From contig NZ_CP139970.1 of assembly GCF_034424545.1 (NCBI RefSeq), positions 1,178,001 to 1,242,000 of the forward strand: a DNA stretch of 64,000 nucleotides, written 5' to 3'. How positions within the stretch are numbered: position 1 is the first letter of the stretch; every line of letters begins with the position of its first letter. A program made the translations under genes and the position numbers. The notes under the pieces were generated by a model. The model was not told the origin of the DNA. It made no database searches and saw only the letters and a program-made list of their open reading frames with translations. Below, piece after piece: positions 16,910 through 26,222 of the stretch. The DNA comes from Trinickia caryophylli (GTDB lineage Bacteria; Pseudomonadota; Gammaproteobacteria; Burkholderiales; Burkholderiaceae).

Positions 16910-18961
16910 ATGGAACGAACGAACGCCTATTCCCCCATCGATCATTCGAAAACCCCTCATCGCCATCTCACGTCGTCCGTTCGCCTGCGCCCTACGGTTG
17001 CGCGCGTCGGGCTCGGCGCCGCCATTGCGGGCGCCGTCGCAATGCTCGCCGCGTGCGGTGGATCGGGCGGCGCTTCGTCCGGCACGAGTTCGGCGGCCGG
17101 GCAGACGAACTCCACTTCGATCACGCCGATCGTTGCCGCCGGCGGCGAAGCGCTGACCTGCGGTGCCCCGTCCGCGCCGACGAACGCGGCTTCCACGAGC
17201 GGCGACGCAGTCGAAGCCGACACGCCCGGCAGCGATGGCTCGCGCACGTTCGCGCTGGGCTCGAACTTTCAGATCGCGCTCACGACGCGCACGTCGCAAA
17301 GCGACACCCTCGCATGGCAAGTCCGCGACAACTGGAACGTCGTGCGCGCGAGCGGTACGGTGCCCGTGCAAAGCGGTGCGCATTCGGTCACGCTCGATTG
17401 TTCGTCGACCCTCGCGGGCTACTTCGCCATATCGGCCACGCTTGCGAAAGAGAGCAGCCAGTTGCCCGCGCGCGGCACGCGCCCGGCAGGGGTCGCGACG
17501 TTCGGCGTACGGCCCGACGTATCGGCCACGCTGCCCGCCGCGAGCTTCGCCCGTCAGGACCAGCATCGCTTCGGCGGGCAGGGCGCCAACTATCTGATCG
17601 CCGGCCAGACCTGCTGCAGCGGCGACGGCTATCGTCCGCTCTATGCGGACCTCGGCCTCGCGTGGGCGAACGACAACCGCAACTGGTACATGGAGGAGCC
17701 GAACGGTCCGAACACGTTCGTGCCAGGCACAGGCACGCTCGCACCGTACTTCAGAAACGGCGACATCAGCCGGCTCATCCAACTCGACGGCATTCCGGGC
17801 TGGGCCAGCCCCACGGGCGCGCAGACTCTCGGTTACGCGCCGGCATCCGAAAGCGCCTTCCAGGATTACGCGAGCCGCGTCGGCACGGATTCGGCGCTCA
17901 TTCGCGCCGCCTACTTCCCGAATCAGGCGAAGAACTACTATCAGATCACCTGGGAGCCCGACGGCGGCGGCTCGACCAAATGGCTCGACAGCGACGCCAA
18001 TCTCGTCGCCATGTATGCGGCGGCCTACACGGGGCTGCATTCGACCGATCCGAATGCCGTCGTGATGGGAGTGACCGCCGCGATCCTGCGCACGAATACC
18101 CAGTGGCTCGCGCGCCTCGCACCGCTCGGGCTCGCGCAGTATCTCGACGGCCTGACGGTGCACGGCTACTACGATGCCGGTACGTCGCCGTCGCATCCGC
18201 CCGAACGTCTCGCCACGGATCCGGATCCGGCCACCGCCGCCAATGCGCTGCCGGCCTCGATGCGCGAGCTGCGCAGCGCGATGGCCAAGTACCTGAAGCC
18301 GGGCGCGAAGCTCTTCGCCACCGAGACCGGCATCAGCTATGACACCGGAGCCACGTACGGCTCCAGCTATCCGACCCAGGACATCCTCTTCGCGCAAGGC
18401 GCCGTGGTCGCACGTACGCATCTGATCCTGCTCGGCGAGGGCGCCGACATGACCTACGTCTTCTATTCGTCCGATAGTCCCGACGATACGCCCGGCTACG
18501 GCCTGTTCTTCGACCTCTCGAGCGCGAACGGCAGCTACGGTTCGAGCAACATCAGTCCGAAGCCCGCTGCGATGGCCGTTGCGGCCATGACTCGCATCGT
18601 CGACGGCACGAGCACGATCGGCTATTTGAACGGCGTGCCGGCCGGTGTCTACGGCTATGCGTTCCAGCGGCTCGGCGGCGGCAAGATCGTCACGGCACTC
18701 TGGACGCACAACAACGCCGTATGGAGCGCGTCGGCCGGATTCAGCGCCAGCTACAGCGTGCCCTATACGCTGCAGGTCGACGACGACGGCACCTCGGGCC
18801 AGGTCACAGTGCTCGACGCCATGGGCAACGCCGCATCGATGCCCTACAGCAACGGCCGCATTACGCTGTCACTCACCGAAGCGCCGCTTTACGTAGTGTC
18901 GGCAAACGCGGCCGTGGCCAAGGCGAACGCCACGGTGCCGACCGGCTACGTCGCGCAGTAG
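16910..18961 (+). CDS. Glycoside-hydrolase-like (clan GH-A, GH39-like) lipoprotein, copy 1
   Basis: A 683-residue secreted lipoprotein. A long basic leader ends in the lipobox MLAAC (Cys49), followed by a Gly/Ser linker, a beta-rich domain at about residues 75-180, and a TIM-barrel-like domain from about 200. The barrel carries QDQHRFGGQG, TWEPD (Glu349, candidate acid/base), HGYYD and FATETGISYD (Glu472, candidate nucleophile). This spacing is typical of clan GH-A retaining glycosidases such as GH39/PslG. A small C-terminal beta domain ends with EAPLYVVSAN. It lies next to an exopolysaccharide operon and is duplicated in tandem, so trimming or turning over that polymer is a plausible role (inference). 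The ATG has only a weak ribosome-binding site; no better start is seen. Confidence 0.72.
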   Translation: MERTNAYSPIDHSKTPHRHLTSSVRLRPTVARVGLGAAIAGAVAMLAACGGSGGASSGTSSAAGQTNSTSITPIVAAGGEALTCGAPSAPTNAASTSGDAVEADTPGSDGSRTFALGSNFQIALTTRTSQSDTLAWQVRDNWNVVRASGTVPVQSGAHSVTLDCSSTLAGYFAISATLAKESSQLPARGTRPAGVATFGVRPDVSATLPAASFARQDQHRFGGQGANYLIAGQTCCSGDGYRPLYADLGLAWANDNRNWYMEEPNGPNTFVPGTGTLAPYFRNGDISRLIQLDGIPGWASPTGAQTLGYAPASESAFQDYASRVGTDSALIRAAYFPNQAKNYYQITWEPDGGGSTKWLDSDANLVAMYAAAYTGLHSTDPNAVVMGVTAAILRTNTQWLARLAPLGLAQYLDGLTVHGYYDAGTSPSHPPERLATDPDPATAANALPASMRELRSAMAKYLKPGAKLFATETGISYDTGATYGSSYPTQDILFAQGAVVARTHLILLGEGADMTYVFYSSDSPDDTPGYGLFFDLSSANGSYGSSNISPKPAAMAVAAMTRIVDGTSTIGYLNGVPAGVYGYAFQRLGGGKIVTALWTHNNAVWSASAGFSASYSVPYTLQVDDDGTSGQVTVLDAMGNAASMPYSNGRITLSLTEAPLYVVSANAAVAKANATVPTGYVAQ

Positions 18962-19021
18962 CGCGACGGCGAATCAGGGAGGCAAGGGAGCAAGCGGGCG
19001 GCGGACCTCCGTCCATCGATA

Positions 19022-19062
19022 CACAATGTGCGGCAGGCCACCGTGCCCGCGCGCGCATTGTG
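19022..19062 (+). repeat. Inverted repeat ending at the start codon of the second lipoprotein gene
   Basis: The arms CACAATGTGCG (19022-19032) and CGCGCATTGTG (19052-19062) pair at 10 of 11 positions around a 19-base loop. The right arm ends immediately before the ATG at 19063, so in RNA the hairpin would occupy the place where a ribosome-binding site is expected. There is no T-run after it, so it is not a typical intrinsic terminator. It could act as an operator in DNA or as a translational block in RNA. Confidence 0.5.
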
Positions 19063-21207
19063 ATGGAGTCGACCGTCCGGTCCCGTACGGTTCGTCGCCT
19101 GGCCATGCCCTCCTGCTCGCCCATTCTCGCCTCCCGTGTTGCCCGCATCCGCCTGCGCGCGCGAGCGGCTTGCCGTGCCGCCGCCGAGCCGCGCCGCATC
19201 GCCACGCTCCTCGTGCTGCTGTGCACGGCCTGCGGCCAGGATGGCGACGAGGACGGCACCGCAATCGGCGCCATACCGCCCGAAGCGGCGAACGCCGCCG
19301 CCGTCGTCGCTTCGGCGCCCGCTGCGACACACGGCGCCGCGCCCGTCTCGATCGTTTGCGAACCGCCGTCCGGCAGCCCTGCGCCGGCCGCCGCGCAAGG
19401 CGACATGCTGGAGGCCGATACGCCAGGCAGCGACGGCACGCGCATGTTCGCGCTGACGAAGCCGTTCACGGTCGCCATCACCACGCGCACCGCCCGCGAC
19501 GGCCAGCTCGTGTGGCAGGTGCGCGACGAGCGCGGCGCCGTGCGTGGCGGCGGCCGCTTCGCGATCACGTCCGGCACAAAAACCTGGACGCTCCGATGCC
19601 GGGCTTCGCGGGCCGGCTACTTTGCCCTGTCGGCGGGCCTCGCGCCGTCGCGCGCCAATTCCCCGGAGCGCGGGGGCGACGTTCCAGAGGCAAGCGGTGC
19701 GCTGCCCGCGCGCGGCACGCGGCCAGCCGGGATAGCCACATTCGGCGTACTCCCCGAACTCGGCGCATCGCTGCCGCCGCCAACCTATGCACGCCAGGAC
19801 CAGCACCGCTTCGGCGGCCAGGGCACGAATTATCTGCGCCCGGGCCAGCACTGCTGCGACGGCGACGGATACCGCCCGCTCTATCCAGCCCTCGGTCTGT
19901 CCTGGGCCAACGACAATCGCAACTGGTACATGCTGGAGCCCAAGCAGGCCGACAGATTCGAGCCGGGCGTCGATACGCTGGCCCCGTACTTCCGCAAGGG
20001 GGACATCATGCGGCTGATCCAGCTCGACGGCCTGCCCGGATGGGCGAGCCCGACCGGCGAGCGCACGCACAGCTATGCCCCCGTATCGGAAGCGCAATAC
20101 CGCGATTACATGCGCCGCGTCGGCACTGACTCCGCACTGATCCGCACGGCCTACTTCCCCAGCCAATCGAGCAACTACTATCAGGTAACCTGGGAGCCCG
20201 ATTACACGGGCGGCCTGCCGTGGCGCGACACCGACGCGCATTTCGTCGCGCTCTATCGCGCGACCTACGAATCGATTCACGCCACCGACCCGCATGCGGT
20301 CGTGATGGGGACCGCCAACGCCTCGGTACGCGAAAACACGCGCTGGCTCGCGCGGCTTGCGCCGCTCGGGCTCGGCCGCTATCTCGACGGCATGGCGATA
20401 CACGGCTACTACGATACGGGCTGCTCGCCCTCGCATCCGCCGGAGCGCCTCGCGACAAGCCCCAACCCCGCGATTGCCGCCAATGCGCTACCGGCCTCGA
20501 TGCGCGAGCTGCGCGGCGCGATGGTCAAGTACCTGAAGCCGGGCGCGAAGCTTTTCGCCACCGAAACGGGTGTCAGCTACGACGTCGGTACGAGCTACGG
20601 CCCGGCCTATCCTAGCCGCGAGGTCCTCTTCGCCCACGGCGCCGTCGTCGCGCGCACGCATCTGATCCTGCTCGGCGAGGGCGCCGACATGACCTACATC
20701 TTCTACTCGTCGGACACGCCCGACGCCCCACCCGGCTACGGGCTCTTTTTCGATCTCTCGAATCCGAAGGGCAGCTACGGCTCGGGCGCGATCAGCCCCA
20801 AGCCTGCCGCGATGGCCGTGGCGGCGATGACCCGCATCGTCGACGGCACGACCACGATCGGCCGTCTGAACGGCCTGCCCGCCGGCGTCTATGGCTACGC
20901 CTTCCAGCGGCTCGGCGGCGGCAAGATCGTCACCGCGCTCTGGGCACACGACAACGACGTCTGGAGCGCATCGGCTGGCTTCAGCGCCACCTATGGCGTG
21001 CGTTACACGCTGCAGGTCGACGACGATGGCACCTCGGGCACCGTCACGCTGCTCGACGCCATGGGCAACCCCGCATCGATGCGGTACGCCAACGGGCGAA
21101 TCGCGCTCGCGCTGAGCGAGGAGCCGCTTTACGTGGTGTCGGCGAACGCGGCCGTGGCCAGGGCCCATGCCACCGCGCCCGCGGGATACATGGGCGAGCG
21201 CCGCTGA
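19063..21207 (+). CDS. Glycoside-hydrolase-like (clan GH-A, GH39-like) lipoprotein, copy 2
   Basis: A 714-residue paralogue of the preceding gene, collinear with it from the ADTPGSDG segment to the end. Long stretches are near-identical, such as GKIVTALW, LQVDDDGTSG and AVVARTHLILLGEGADMTY. The leader ends in a less typical lipobox, LCTAC (about Cys53). The candidate catalytic glutamates are retained in TWEPD (Glu378) and FATETGVSYD (Glu501). Relative to copy 1 it has a different N-terminus and a roughly 17-residue insertion (SRANSPERGGDVPEASG) before the barrel. The start is uncertain: ATG 19063 or GTG 19060 lack a ribosome-binding site, and an inner ATG (19105) is no better. Function is inferred as for copy 1; the different surface segments could mean a different polymer or position. 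Confidence 0.7.
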   Translation: MESTVRSRTVRRLAMPSCSPILASRVARIRLRARAACRAAAEPRRIATLLVLLCTACGQDGDEDGTAIGAIPPEAANAAAVVASAPAATHGAAPVSIVCEPPSGSPAPAAAQGDMLEADTPGSDGTRMFALTKPFTVAITTRTARDGQLVWQVRDERGAVRGGGRFAITSGTKTWTLRCRASRAGYFALSAGLAPSRANSPERGGDVPEASGALPARGTRPAGIATFGVLPELGASLPPPTYARQDQHRFGGQGTNYLRPGQHCCDGDGYRPLYPALGLSWANDNRNWYMLEPKQADRFEPGVDTLAPYFRKGDIMRLIQLDGLPGWASPTGERTHSYAPVSEAQYRDYMRRVGTDSALIRTAYFPSQSSNYYQVTWEPDYTGGLPWRDTDAHFVALYRATYESIHATDPHAVVMGTANASVRENTRWLARLAPLGLGRYLDGMAIHGYYDTGCSPSHPPERLATSPNPAIAANALPASMRELRGAMVKYLKPGAKLFATETGVSYDVGTSYGPAYPSREVLFAHGAVVARTHLILLGEGADMTYIFYSSDTPDAPPGYGLFFDLSNPKGSYGSGAISPKPAAMAVAAMTRIVDGTTTIGRLNGLPAGVYGYAFQRLGGGKIVTALWAHDNDVWSASAGFSATYGVRYTLQVDDDGTSGTVTLLDAMGNPASMRYANGRIALALSEEPLYVVSANAAVARAHATAPAGYMGERR

Positions 21208-21446
21208 TCGCAATGCTGGCGCCGCCCGGCGCGAAAGTATCGATGGCAACTGACAACATCTCGCGCTTTTCCGACGCTGCCCACAGGCGTTGCCGGAGCG
21301 CTGCATATGATGCGACGCAGCCGCCTCGCGCCTTGCATCGCGCCGCTTCCTTGCAGCGTCCGAACGCGGTGCGTCGTCAGTCGCCACGGGACGAAGCCCA
21401 CCCGCGGCCCGGTTTGTCGAACGCTCCCCGCCGCATTTTTGCTCTC

Positions 21447-22520
21447 ATGGCCAAACGCATCGCTATTCTGATCTTCGACGCGTTTTCGCTCGTCGAAGTA
21501 AGCTCGGTCGCCGAAGTGTTTCGCATCGCCGACGAACTGGAACTCGAGCGCGCCACCGGCGCGCTCGAAAACGGCCATGCGGCCGCAACGGCGGAAGCGC
21601 CGCCCGAGCCGCATGCGCGCACGCATGCACCGCCGGAGCGGATCGAGCAAATGGCGCAACTCGAATCGCCGCCGCCGCACGCATCTTACGAACTCGTCGT
21701 CGTGTCCGACACGGGCGGAAGCGTGGCGAGCAGCGGCGCAATGCGCGTGTGGTCCGAGCGGCTCGAAGACTACGCATCGAGCGGGTTCGACGTGCTCTTC
21801 ATCGCGGGCGGGCCCGGCGCCTCGCGCGCCAAATCCGATGAAACGCTGCTTCGCCATCTGCGCGCGGTGCTCGAACATACGCGCACGATCAAGGCGATCG
21901 GCGAAGGCTTCGCCATCCTGGCCGCGGCCAATGCGCCCAGCGAAGCGCCGGGCGGCGGCTCGAGCCCGAGCGTACCGCTCGCGGTCGCGGCGGCGGCACG
22001 AACCGCGCCAATGCTCGAGCAACCGGTCTCGCTCGACGATCCGCTCGGCCCCATAGCGGCGGCGCTGTCGATCGTCAAGCGCGAGCGAGGTGCCGACGCG
22101 GCGCGCGAAATCGCCGAGCGCTCGATACCGGGCGCCTGGCGCAGGCTAGGTGCCGTGCTGGGCGAACTCGACGAAGGCGGAGCCAGGGAAAAGATCAATG
22201 CCGCGGCACGCTGGATGCGGGAGAACTATGGCCAGCCGATCTCCGTCGCGAAGGCGGCACAAGTGGCGGCCATGAGCGAGCGCAGCTTCCTGCGCCGCTT
22301 CAAGTCGCAGATCGGGCTTACGCCGTCCGAGTACCTGCTGCGCGCCCGGCTCGATGCGAGCTGCCTGCTGCTCGTCGCTACCGACCTGCCCGTCGACAAG
22401 ATCGCTCGCCGTTGCGGCGTGAGCAGCGGTGACGGGCTCGCAAAGATCTTCCGCAAGCGACTCGCGATCTCGCCCACCGAATACCGGATCGCCGAGCGCC
22501 GCCGCACGGGCGACCACTAG
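21447..22520 (+). CDS. GlxA-family AraC-type transcriptional regulator, second copy
   Basis: A 357-residue paralogue of the regulator at 14553-15581. The DJ-1/PfpI-like N-terminal domain begins MAKRIAILIFDAFSLVEVSS and contains VLFIAGGPGAS. The C-terminal AraC HTH pair (ISVAKAAQVAAMSERSFLRRF and LPVDKIARRCGVSSGDGLAKIFRKR) is nearly the same as in the first copy. Two low-complexity Ala/Glu/Pro-rich insertions (about residues 37-70 and 165-185) distinguish it. The start is set at MAKRIAIL, where family homology begins; the frame is open further upstream without family-like sequence. It follows the two glycosidase-like lipoproteins on the same strand and may regulate them or the exopolysaccharide operon. 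Confidence 0.85.
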   Translation: MAKRIAILIFDAFSLVEVSSVAEVFRIADELELERATGALENGHAAATAEAPPEPHARTHAPPERIEQMAQLESPPPHASYELVVVSDTGGSVASSGAMRVWSERLEDYASSGFDVLFIAGGPGASRAKSDETLLRHLRAVLEHTRTIKAIGEGFAILAAANAPSEAPGGGSSPSVPLAVAAAARTAPMLEQPVSLDDPLGPIAAALSIVKRERGADAAREIAERSIPGAWRRLGAVLGELDEGGAREKINAAARWMRENYGQPISVAKAAQVAAMSERSFLRRFKSQIGLTPSEYLLRARLDASCLLLVATDLPVDKIARRCGVSSGDGLAKIFRKRLAISPTEYRIAERRRTGDH

Positions 22521-22581
22521 CGCCGTCTCGACGCCCCCGCGGCGGGCGGCGGGCGGCGGGCGTCCCCCGCCGCGGCGCTGC

Positions 22582-23223
22582 TCAGCCCGCGTGACCGAGC
22601 GGAAGCTCGCTTACGCGGCGCACCTCGGGCGACTCGAGCCAGCCCGGCGAGCGCGCGCAGTACAACAGCATCGGCAACGCGTCCTCGCCCCAGAAAATCT
22701 GCCGGTTGAGGCGGAAGGTGGGCACGCCGAAGACGTCGAGCGCCACCGCATCGTCGAGGTTGCGCTGCAGCCGGGCCTTCGAATCCTCGTGCTCGATCAG
22801 GCGCTCGCCATGAGGTATGCCGACCGCACTGCACAAATCGGCGAAGCCATCTGCCGTGGACGGATCGCGCCCTTCGCGCCAGATGAACCGGAACATCGAG
22901 CATACGGTCGCGAGATCGGCCTCGATCGCGGCGGCGAGAAGCAGCGGCTTGGTCGAATCGAACGGATGCGCGGGCGGCATGCGAAACGGGATGCCGAGCT
23001 GTTCGGCGCGGAACAGGGCATGCCGGTACGTAAACACGCGCTTGGGCGGCACCTCGCTCGCGGCCCGTTGGCCCCAATGTCGATAAAGCGCCTGCACGGA
23101 GACGGGCACGAGCGTGAACGGCATGCTCGGCCATTTGTCCTGCTGCTCGAGCAGCAGATACGAAAACGGCGACACGAAGTCGTAGAACCACAGCGGCGTG
23201 GCCGCATCGATGGCTTGGGTCAT
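22582..23223 (-). CDS. 2-hydroxychromene-2-carboxylate isomerase-like protein (DsbA/GST-kappa fold)
   Basis: A 213-residue thioredoxin-like oxidoreductase of the HCCA isomerase group. In known members it uses glutathione to isomerise 2-hydroxychromene-2-carboxylate during naphthalene-type degradation. The N-terminus LWFYDFVSPFSYL carries the conserved Asp/Ser active-site segment (no CxxC). FGVPTFRLNRQIFWGEDALPML is the typical cis-Pro and C-terminal region. No other aromatic-degradation genes surround it, so the true substrate is unknown. A GGAG site lies just upstream of the ATG at 23223. Confidence 0.85.
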   Translation of the reverse strand: MTQAIDAATPLWFYDFVSPFSYLLLEQQDKWPSMPFTLVPVSVQALYRHWGQRAASEVPPKRVFTYRHALFRAEQLGIPFRMPPAHPFDSTKPLLLAAAIEADLATVCSMFRFIWREGRDPSTADGFADLCSAVGIPHGERLIEHEDSKARLQRNLDDAVALDVFGVPTFRLNRQIFWGEDALPMLLYCARSPGWLESPEVRRVSELPLGHAG

Positions 23224-23326
23224 TGGAGTCTCCGGTTGCCCGTCGGGACGCCGCCGGGCCGATGCGGCCGAGCCGGCGAAAGCATCGCTCGTTCCATGAA
23301 TCTTACGCGCGGCGCCGTGCGGATGG

Positions 23327-24823
23327 TCATGCGTTTTTCACCAGCCGGGCCCGCACGAAGCCGATGTGCTCGCGCAGTACGTAGAACTGGTCCGCGTAAG
23401 CCAACGGCATCTTGAGCCGGTTGACGGCGGCCTCGATGGCGTCGAGCCGCTCCAGCAGCGCGGCGCGCTCGCTCTCCGACGCATCTCCGAGCGCGGCACG
23501 CTCGATCGCGATGAGCGCGCCGTACCAGCGGTAGATGCGCGACTTCACGCGCCAGCTGTAGAGCGACGGCACGAGACGCAGGCCCGGAATCAACACGACG
23601 ACGATCGGCACGATCAGCACGACGAGCCGGTCGGCCAGGCTCGCCAGCCAGAACGGCAACAGCCGATAGAGAAAACCCTTGCCCGACTTGTAGTAGCGCG
23701 CCGCATCGTCGCTGATCGGAAAGTCGTGCGTGAGCGCCGCCGGAAATTCGCCGGCGCGCTGCAGCAGCGTCGCACGGCCGTGCACTTCGCGCGCGGCTTC
23801 GATCAGCAGATCGGAAAGCGCGGGGTGCAGGGAATCGCGCGCGATCAGCTCCGCCGTCGACGCGAGCGTATGGACGGTTTGCGGCGGCAGATTCCTGCCA
23901 AGATCGAACGCGCCCATCGGCAGCGCGAGATCCGTCAGATACGGAAAGCGCCGCGTATAGGCTTCGGCCTGGGCAAACGAAAAAAGCCGGATGCCGGGTG
24001 CGCGCGTGAGCCTCGCCATCACCGGCACCTGAGCGGAGTCGCCGGCAAAGAACGCGGCATCGATGCGGCCATCGCTCAACGCGCGCGCCGCCTCCTCGCC
24101 GGTCAGCGGCACGAGCTCCGTCGCCCCACCCGGTCCGATCCCGTTGGCCTTCAGGAGCGCCAGCGCGAGTGCCCGGGCGCCACTGCCCTCGGGCCCGATT
24201 GCCAGACGCTTGCCGGCAAATTCCGAAAGCAGCGTGTAGCGCGGGCCGCGATAGAACATCACGAACGGCACATACGAGACGCTGCCGAGCGAGACGAGTC
24301 CGGCGGGCGGCGCAGCGACGCTCGCCGGCGTGCCGAGCGCGCTCGAGGCCGGCGGCGAGGCGGCGCGGCTCGTCGAAGAAACGGCCGGCGCCGCCGCCGA
24401 GCCCGCCAGTGCGGCCGAGCCTGGCTCGCCGCCCGCGGCCACGCCCGATGCCGCGGATGCGGCCGCCGCGGTCAGAAGCCCGCTCTGGACGAAGCCCACG
24501 TCAACGTGCGAGGCGGGATCCGACAAGCGCCGCAGGTTCTCGAGCGATCCTTCCGAACTCACGACGTTCAGCGTAATGCCGTTGCGCGCGAGGATCTGCC
24601 GATAGCGCTGGGCTGCATTCCAGAACGAGCTGCCCGGAGGGCCTGCCGTCATCGTCAGCGTGCTCGGCGGAGCGGGCTGAATGAGGCGGATGGCTCCCCA
24701 GATGGCCAGTGCCGAGAGCGCCAGGATCGGGCCGAACGAGACGGCGAGATCACGCCAGGAAATTGCGACGAAACGGGCGACGAGGCGCGGCGCGCGTCGC
24801 GGGCGGTCGGGGTTGGGCTTCAT
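23327..24823 (-). CDS. Membrane-anchored TAXI-family (TRAP-type) solute-binding protein, orphan
   Basis: A 498-residue protein with an N-terminal membrane helix (about residues 27-50, AVSFGPILALSALAIWGAI). The periplasmic TAXI/NMT1-like binding domain begins STLTMTAGPPGSSFW and contains GKRLAIGPEGSGARALALALL. A second pair of hydrophobic segments lies near residues 380-415 (ADRLVVLIVPIVVVLIPGL), before a cytoplasmic tail of about 80 residues. An Ala/Ser/Pro/Gly-rich low-complexity insertion of some 55 residues (about 118-175) interrupts the binding domain. No TRAP permease (DctM/DctQ fusion) gene is nearby, and the C-terminal membrane and cytoplasmic part suggests sensing or scaffolding rather than simple substrate delivery. 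Function unproven. Confidence 0.8.
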   Translation of the reverse strand: MKPNPDRPRRAPRLVARFVAISWRDLAVSFGPILALSALAIWGAIRLIQPAPPSTLTMTAGPPGSSFWNAAQRYRQILARNGITLNVVSSEGSLENLRRLSDPASHVDVGFVQSGLLTAAAASAASGVAAGGEPGSAALAGSAAAPAVSSTSRAASPPASSALGTPASVAAPPAGLVSLGSVSYVPFVMFYRGPRYTLLSEFAGKRLAIGPEGSGARALALALLKANGIGPGGATELVPLTGEEAARALSDGRIDAAFFAGDSAQVPVMARLTRAPGIRLFSFAQAEAYTRRFPYLTDLALPMGAFDLGRNLPPQTVHTLASTAELIARDSLHPALSDLLIEAAREVHGRATLLQRAGEFPAALTHDFPISDDAARYYKSGKGFLYRLLPFWLASLADRLVVLIVPIVVVLIPGLRLVPSLYSWRVKSRIYRWYGALIAIERAALGDASESERAALLERLDAIEAAVNRLKMPLAYADQFYVLREHIGFVRARLVKNA

Positions 24824-24939
24824 CGGCAGCGGCGTGGCGAGTCTGGGCTTCGGCTCTCGGGTCGTCTGTCAGGGTCCGCGCGGCAACGCGCGAGGCTCGC
24901 CGATGGTACAGGATTCGCGCGCCGCTTTTCGCAATCCGC

Positions 24940-26055
24940 TCAGCGCTGGCCGTAATGCGCGTCGATGAAGAGGTCCTTCAGCTCGCGCGGCTGGGAACGC
25001 CAGTACTGCCTCGGCGCATGCACGCGCGCGCCAAGCTTCGCGGCCGCATGCCAGGGCCAGCGCGGATCGTAGAGCATCGCCCGGGCAAGCGAGACAGCGT
25101 CCGCTTCATCGTTCGCGACGATCGCCTCGGCCTGCTCGGCCTCGGTGATGAGGCCAACGGCGATCGTCGGCAAGCGCACGTCGGCTTTCACGCGTTGCGC
25201 GTAGGGCACCTGATAGCCCGGGCCGAGTTTGATCGCCTGTTGCGGCGAAACGCCACCGGTCGTCACGTGTATGGCCGCGCAGCCGCGCGCCTTCAGCGCT
25301 TGCGAAAGTGCGACGGTCCCTTCGATGTCCCAGCCGCCGGGCACCCAATCGGTTGCCGAGATGCGCGCCCAGACCGGGCGCTCGGGCGGAAACGCCGCAC
25401 GCACCGCCTCGAACACTTCGATCGGAAAACGCATGCGATTCTCGAGGCTGCCGCCATATTCGTCGTCACGACGATTCGCGAGCGGCGACAGGAACTGATG
25501 CAGCAGATAGCCGTGGGCCGCATGCAGCTCGATTGCGTCGAACCCGAGCCGCGCCGCGCGCGCGGCTGCCGCGGCGAAATCGTCGCGGACCTTGTCGAGG
25601 CCGGCCCGGTCCAGTGCGTGTGGCGGCTCTTCGTCTGCGCCGTGCGGCACGGCCGAAGGCGCGAGCGTGCGCCAGCCGTCGGGCGCATCCGAAGGGATCT
25701 GCGCGCCACCCTCCCAGGGCGCGCGGCTCGACGCCTTGCGGCCGGCATGCGCGAGCTGGATCGCGAGCCGGATCGGCGAGTAAGCGCGCAGCGCGTGAAC
25801 GACGCGCGCCAGTGCCGCCTCGTTCTCGTCCGAATAGAGCCCAAGGTCGGCCGGCGTGATGCGCCCCTCCGGGGACACGGCCGTCGCCTCGAGGATCAGC
25901 AGCCCCGCGCCCGAAAGCGCGAGCTGGCCCAGATGGATCATGTGCCAGTCGGTGGCCGAGCCTTGGCGGGCCGAATACTGGCACATCGGCGCAATGACGA
26001 TGCGGTTGGACAGCTCGAGCTCGCCAATGGCGAGCGGGTCGAAAAGATGATTCAT
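24940..26055 (-). CDS. NADH:flavin oxidoreductase, YqjM-type old yellow enzyme
   Basis: A 371-residue FMN ene-reductase of the YqjM/XenA class. It reduces activated C=C bonds of enones, nitro compounds or quinones with NAD(P)H. NRIVIAPMCQYSA carries the Cys typical of this class, HLGQLALSGAGLLILEATAV the FMN contacts, ELHAAHGYLLHQFLSP the substrate-binding HxxH region, and GGSLENRMRF and VGLITEAEQAE the phosphate site. A GAGGAT site precedes the ATG at 26055. It is transcribed divergently from the MFS gene at 26223, so both may be induced together as a detoxification pair (inference). Confidence 0.93.
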   Translation of the reverse strand: MNHLFDPLAIGELELSNRIVIAPMCQYSARQGSATDWHMIHLGQLALSGAGLLILEATAVSPEGRITPADLGLYSDENEAALARVVHALRAYSPIRLAIQLAHAGRKASSRAPWEGGAQIPSDAPDGWRTLAPSAVPHGADEEPPHALDRAGLDKVRDDFAAAAARAARLGFDAIELHAAHGYLLHQFLSPLANRRDDEYGGSLENRMRFPIEVFEAVRAAFPPERPVWARISATDWVPGGWDIEGTVALSQALKARGCAAIHVTTGGVSPQQAIKLGPGYQVPYAQRVKADVRLPTIAVGLITEAEQAEAIVANDEADAVSLARAMLYDPRWPWHAAAKLGARVHAPRQYWRSQPRELKDLFIDAHYGQR

Positions 26056-26222
26056 CGTACGGATCCTCGCGGACAGGCGAAGCCGTCACCTTAGCGCATC
26101 CGTCGGGCGCCCGTCGGCAGGGCGTGCTGCACTGCAAAGAAACCGGTTCCATCGATTCCATGTGACAATGGCGGCTTTGCGGCGCAACAAACGGCCGCAG
26201 TGCGATTTCCTCGTCGATCCCC

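Noticed and set aside
22521..22581. GCGGGCG-type short repeats between the second GlxA gene and the HCCA isomerase gene
   Set aside because: A short GC-rich slip of about 40 bases between converging genes; no regular unit or T-run that would support a function.
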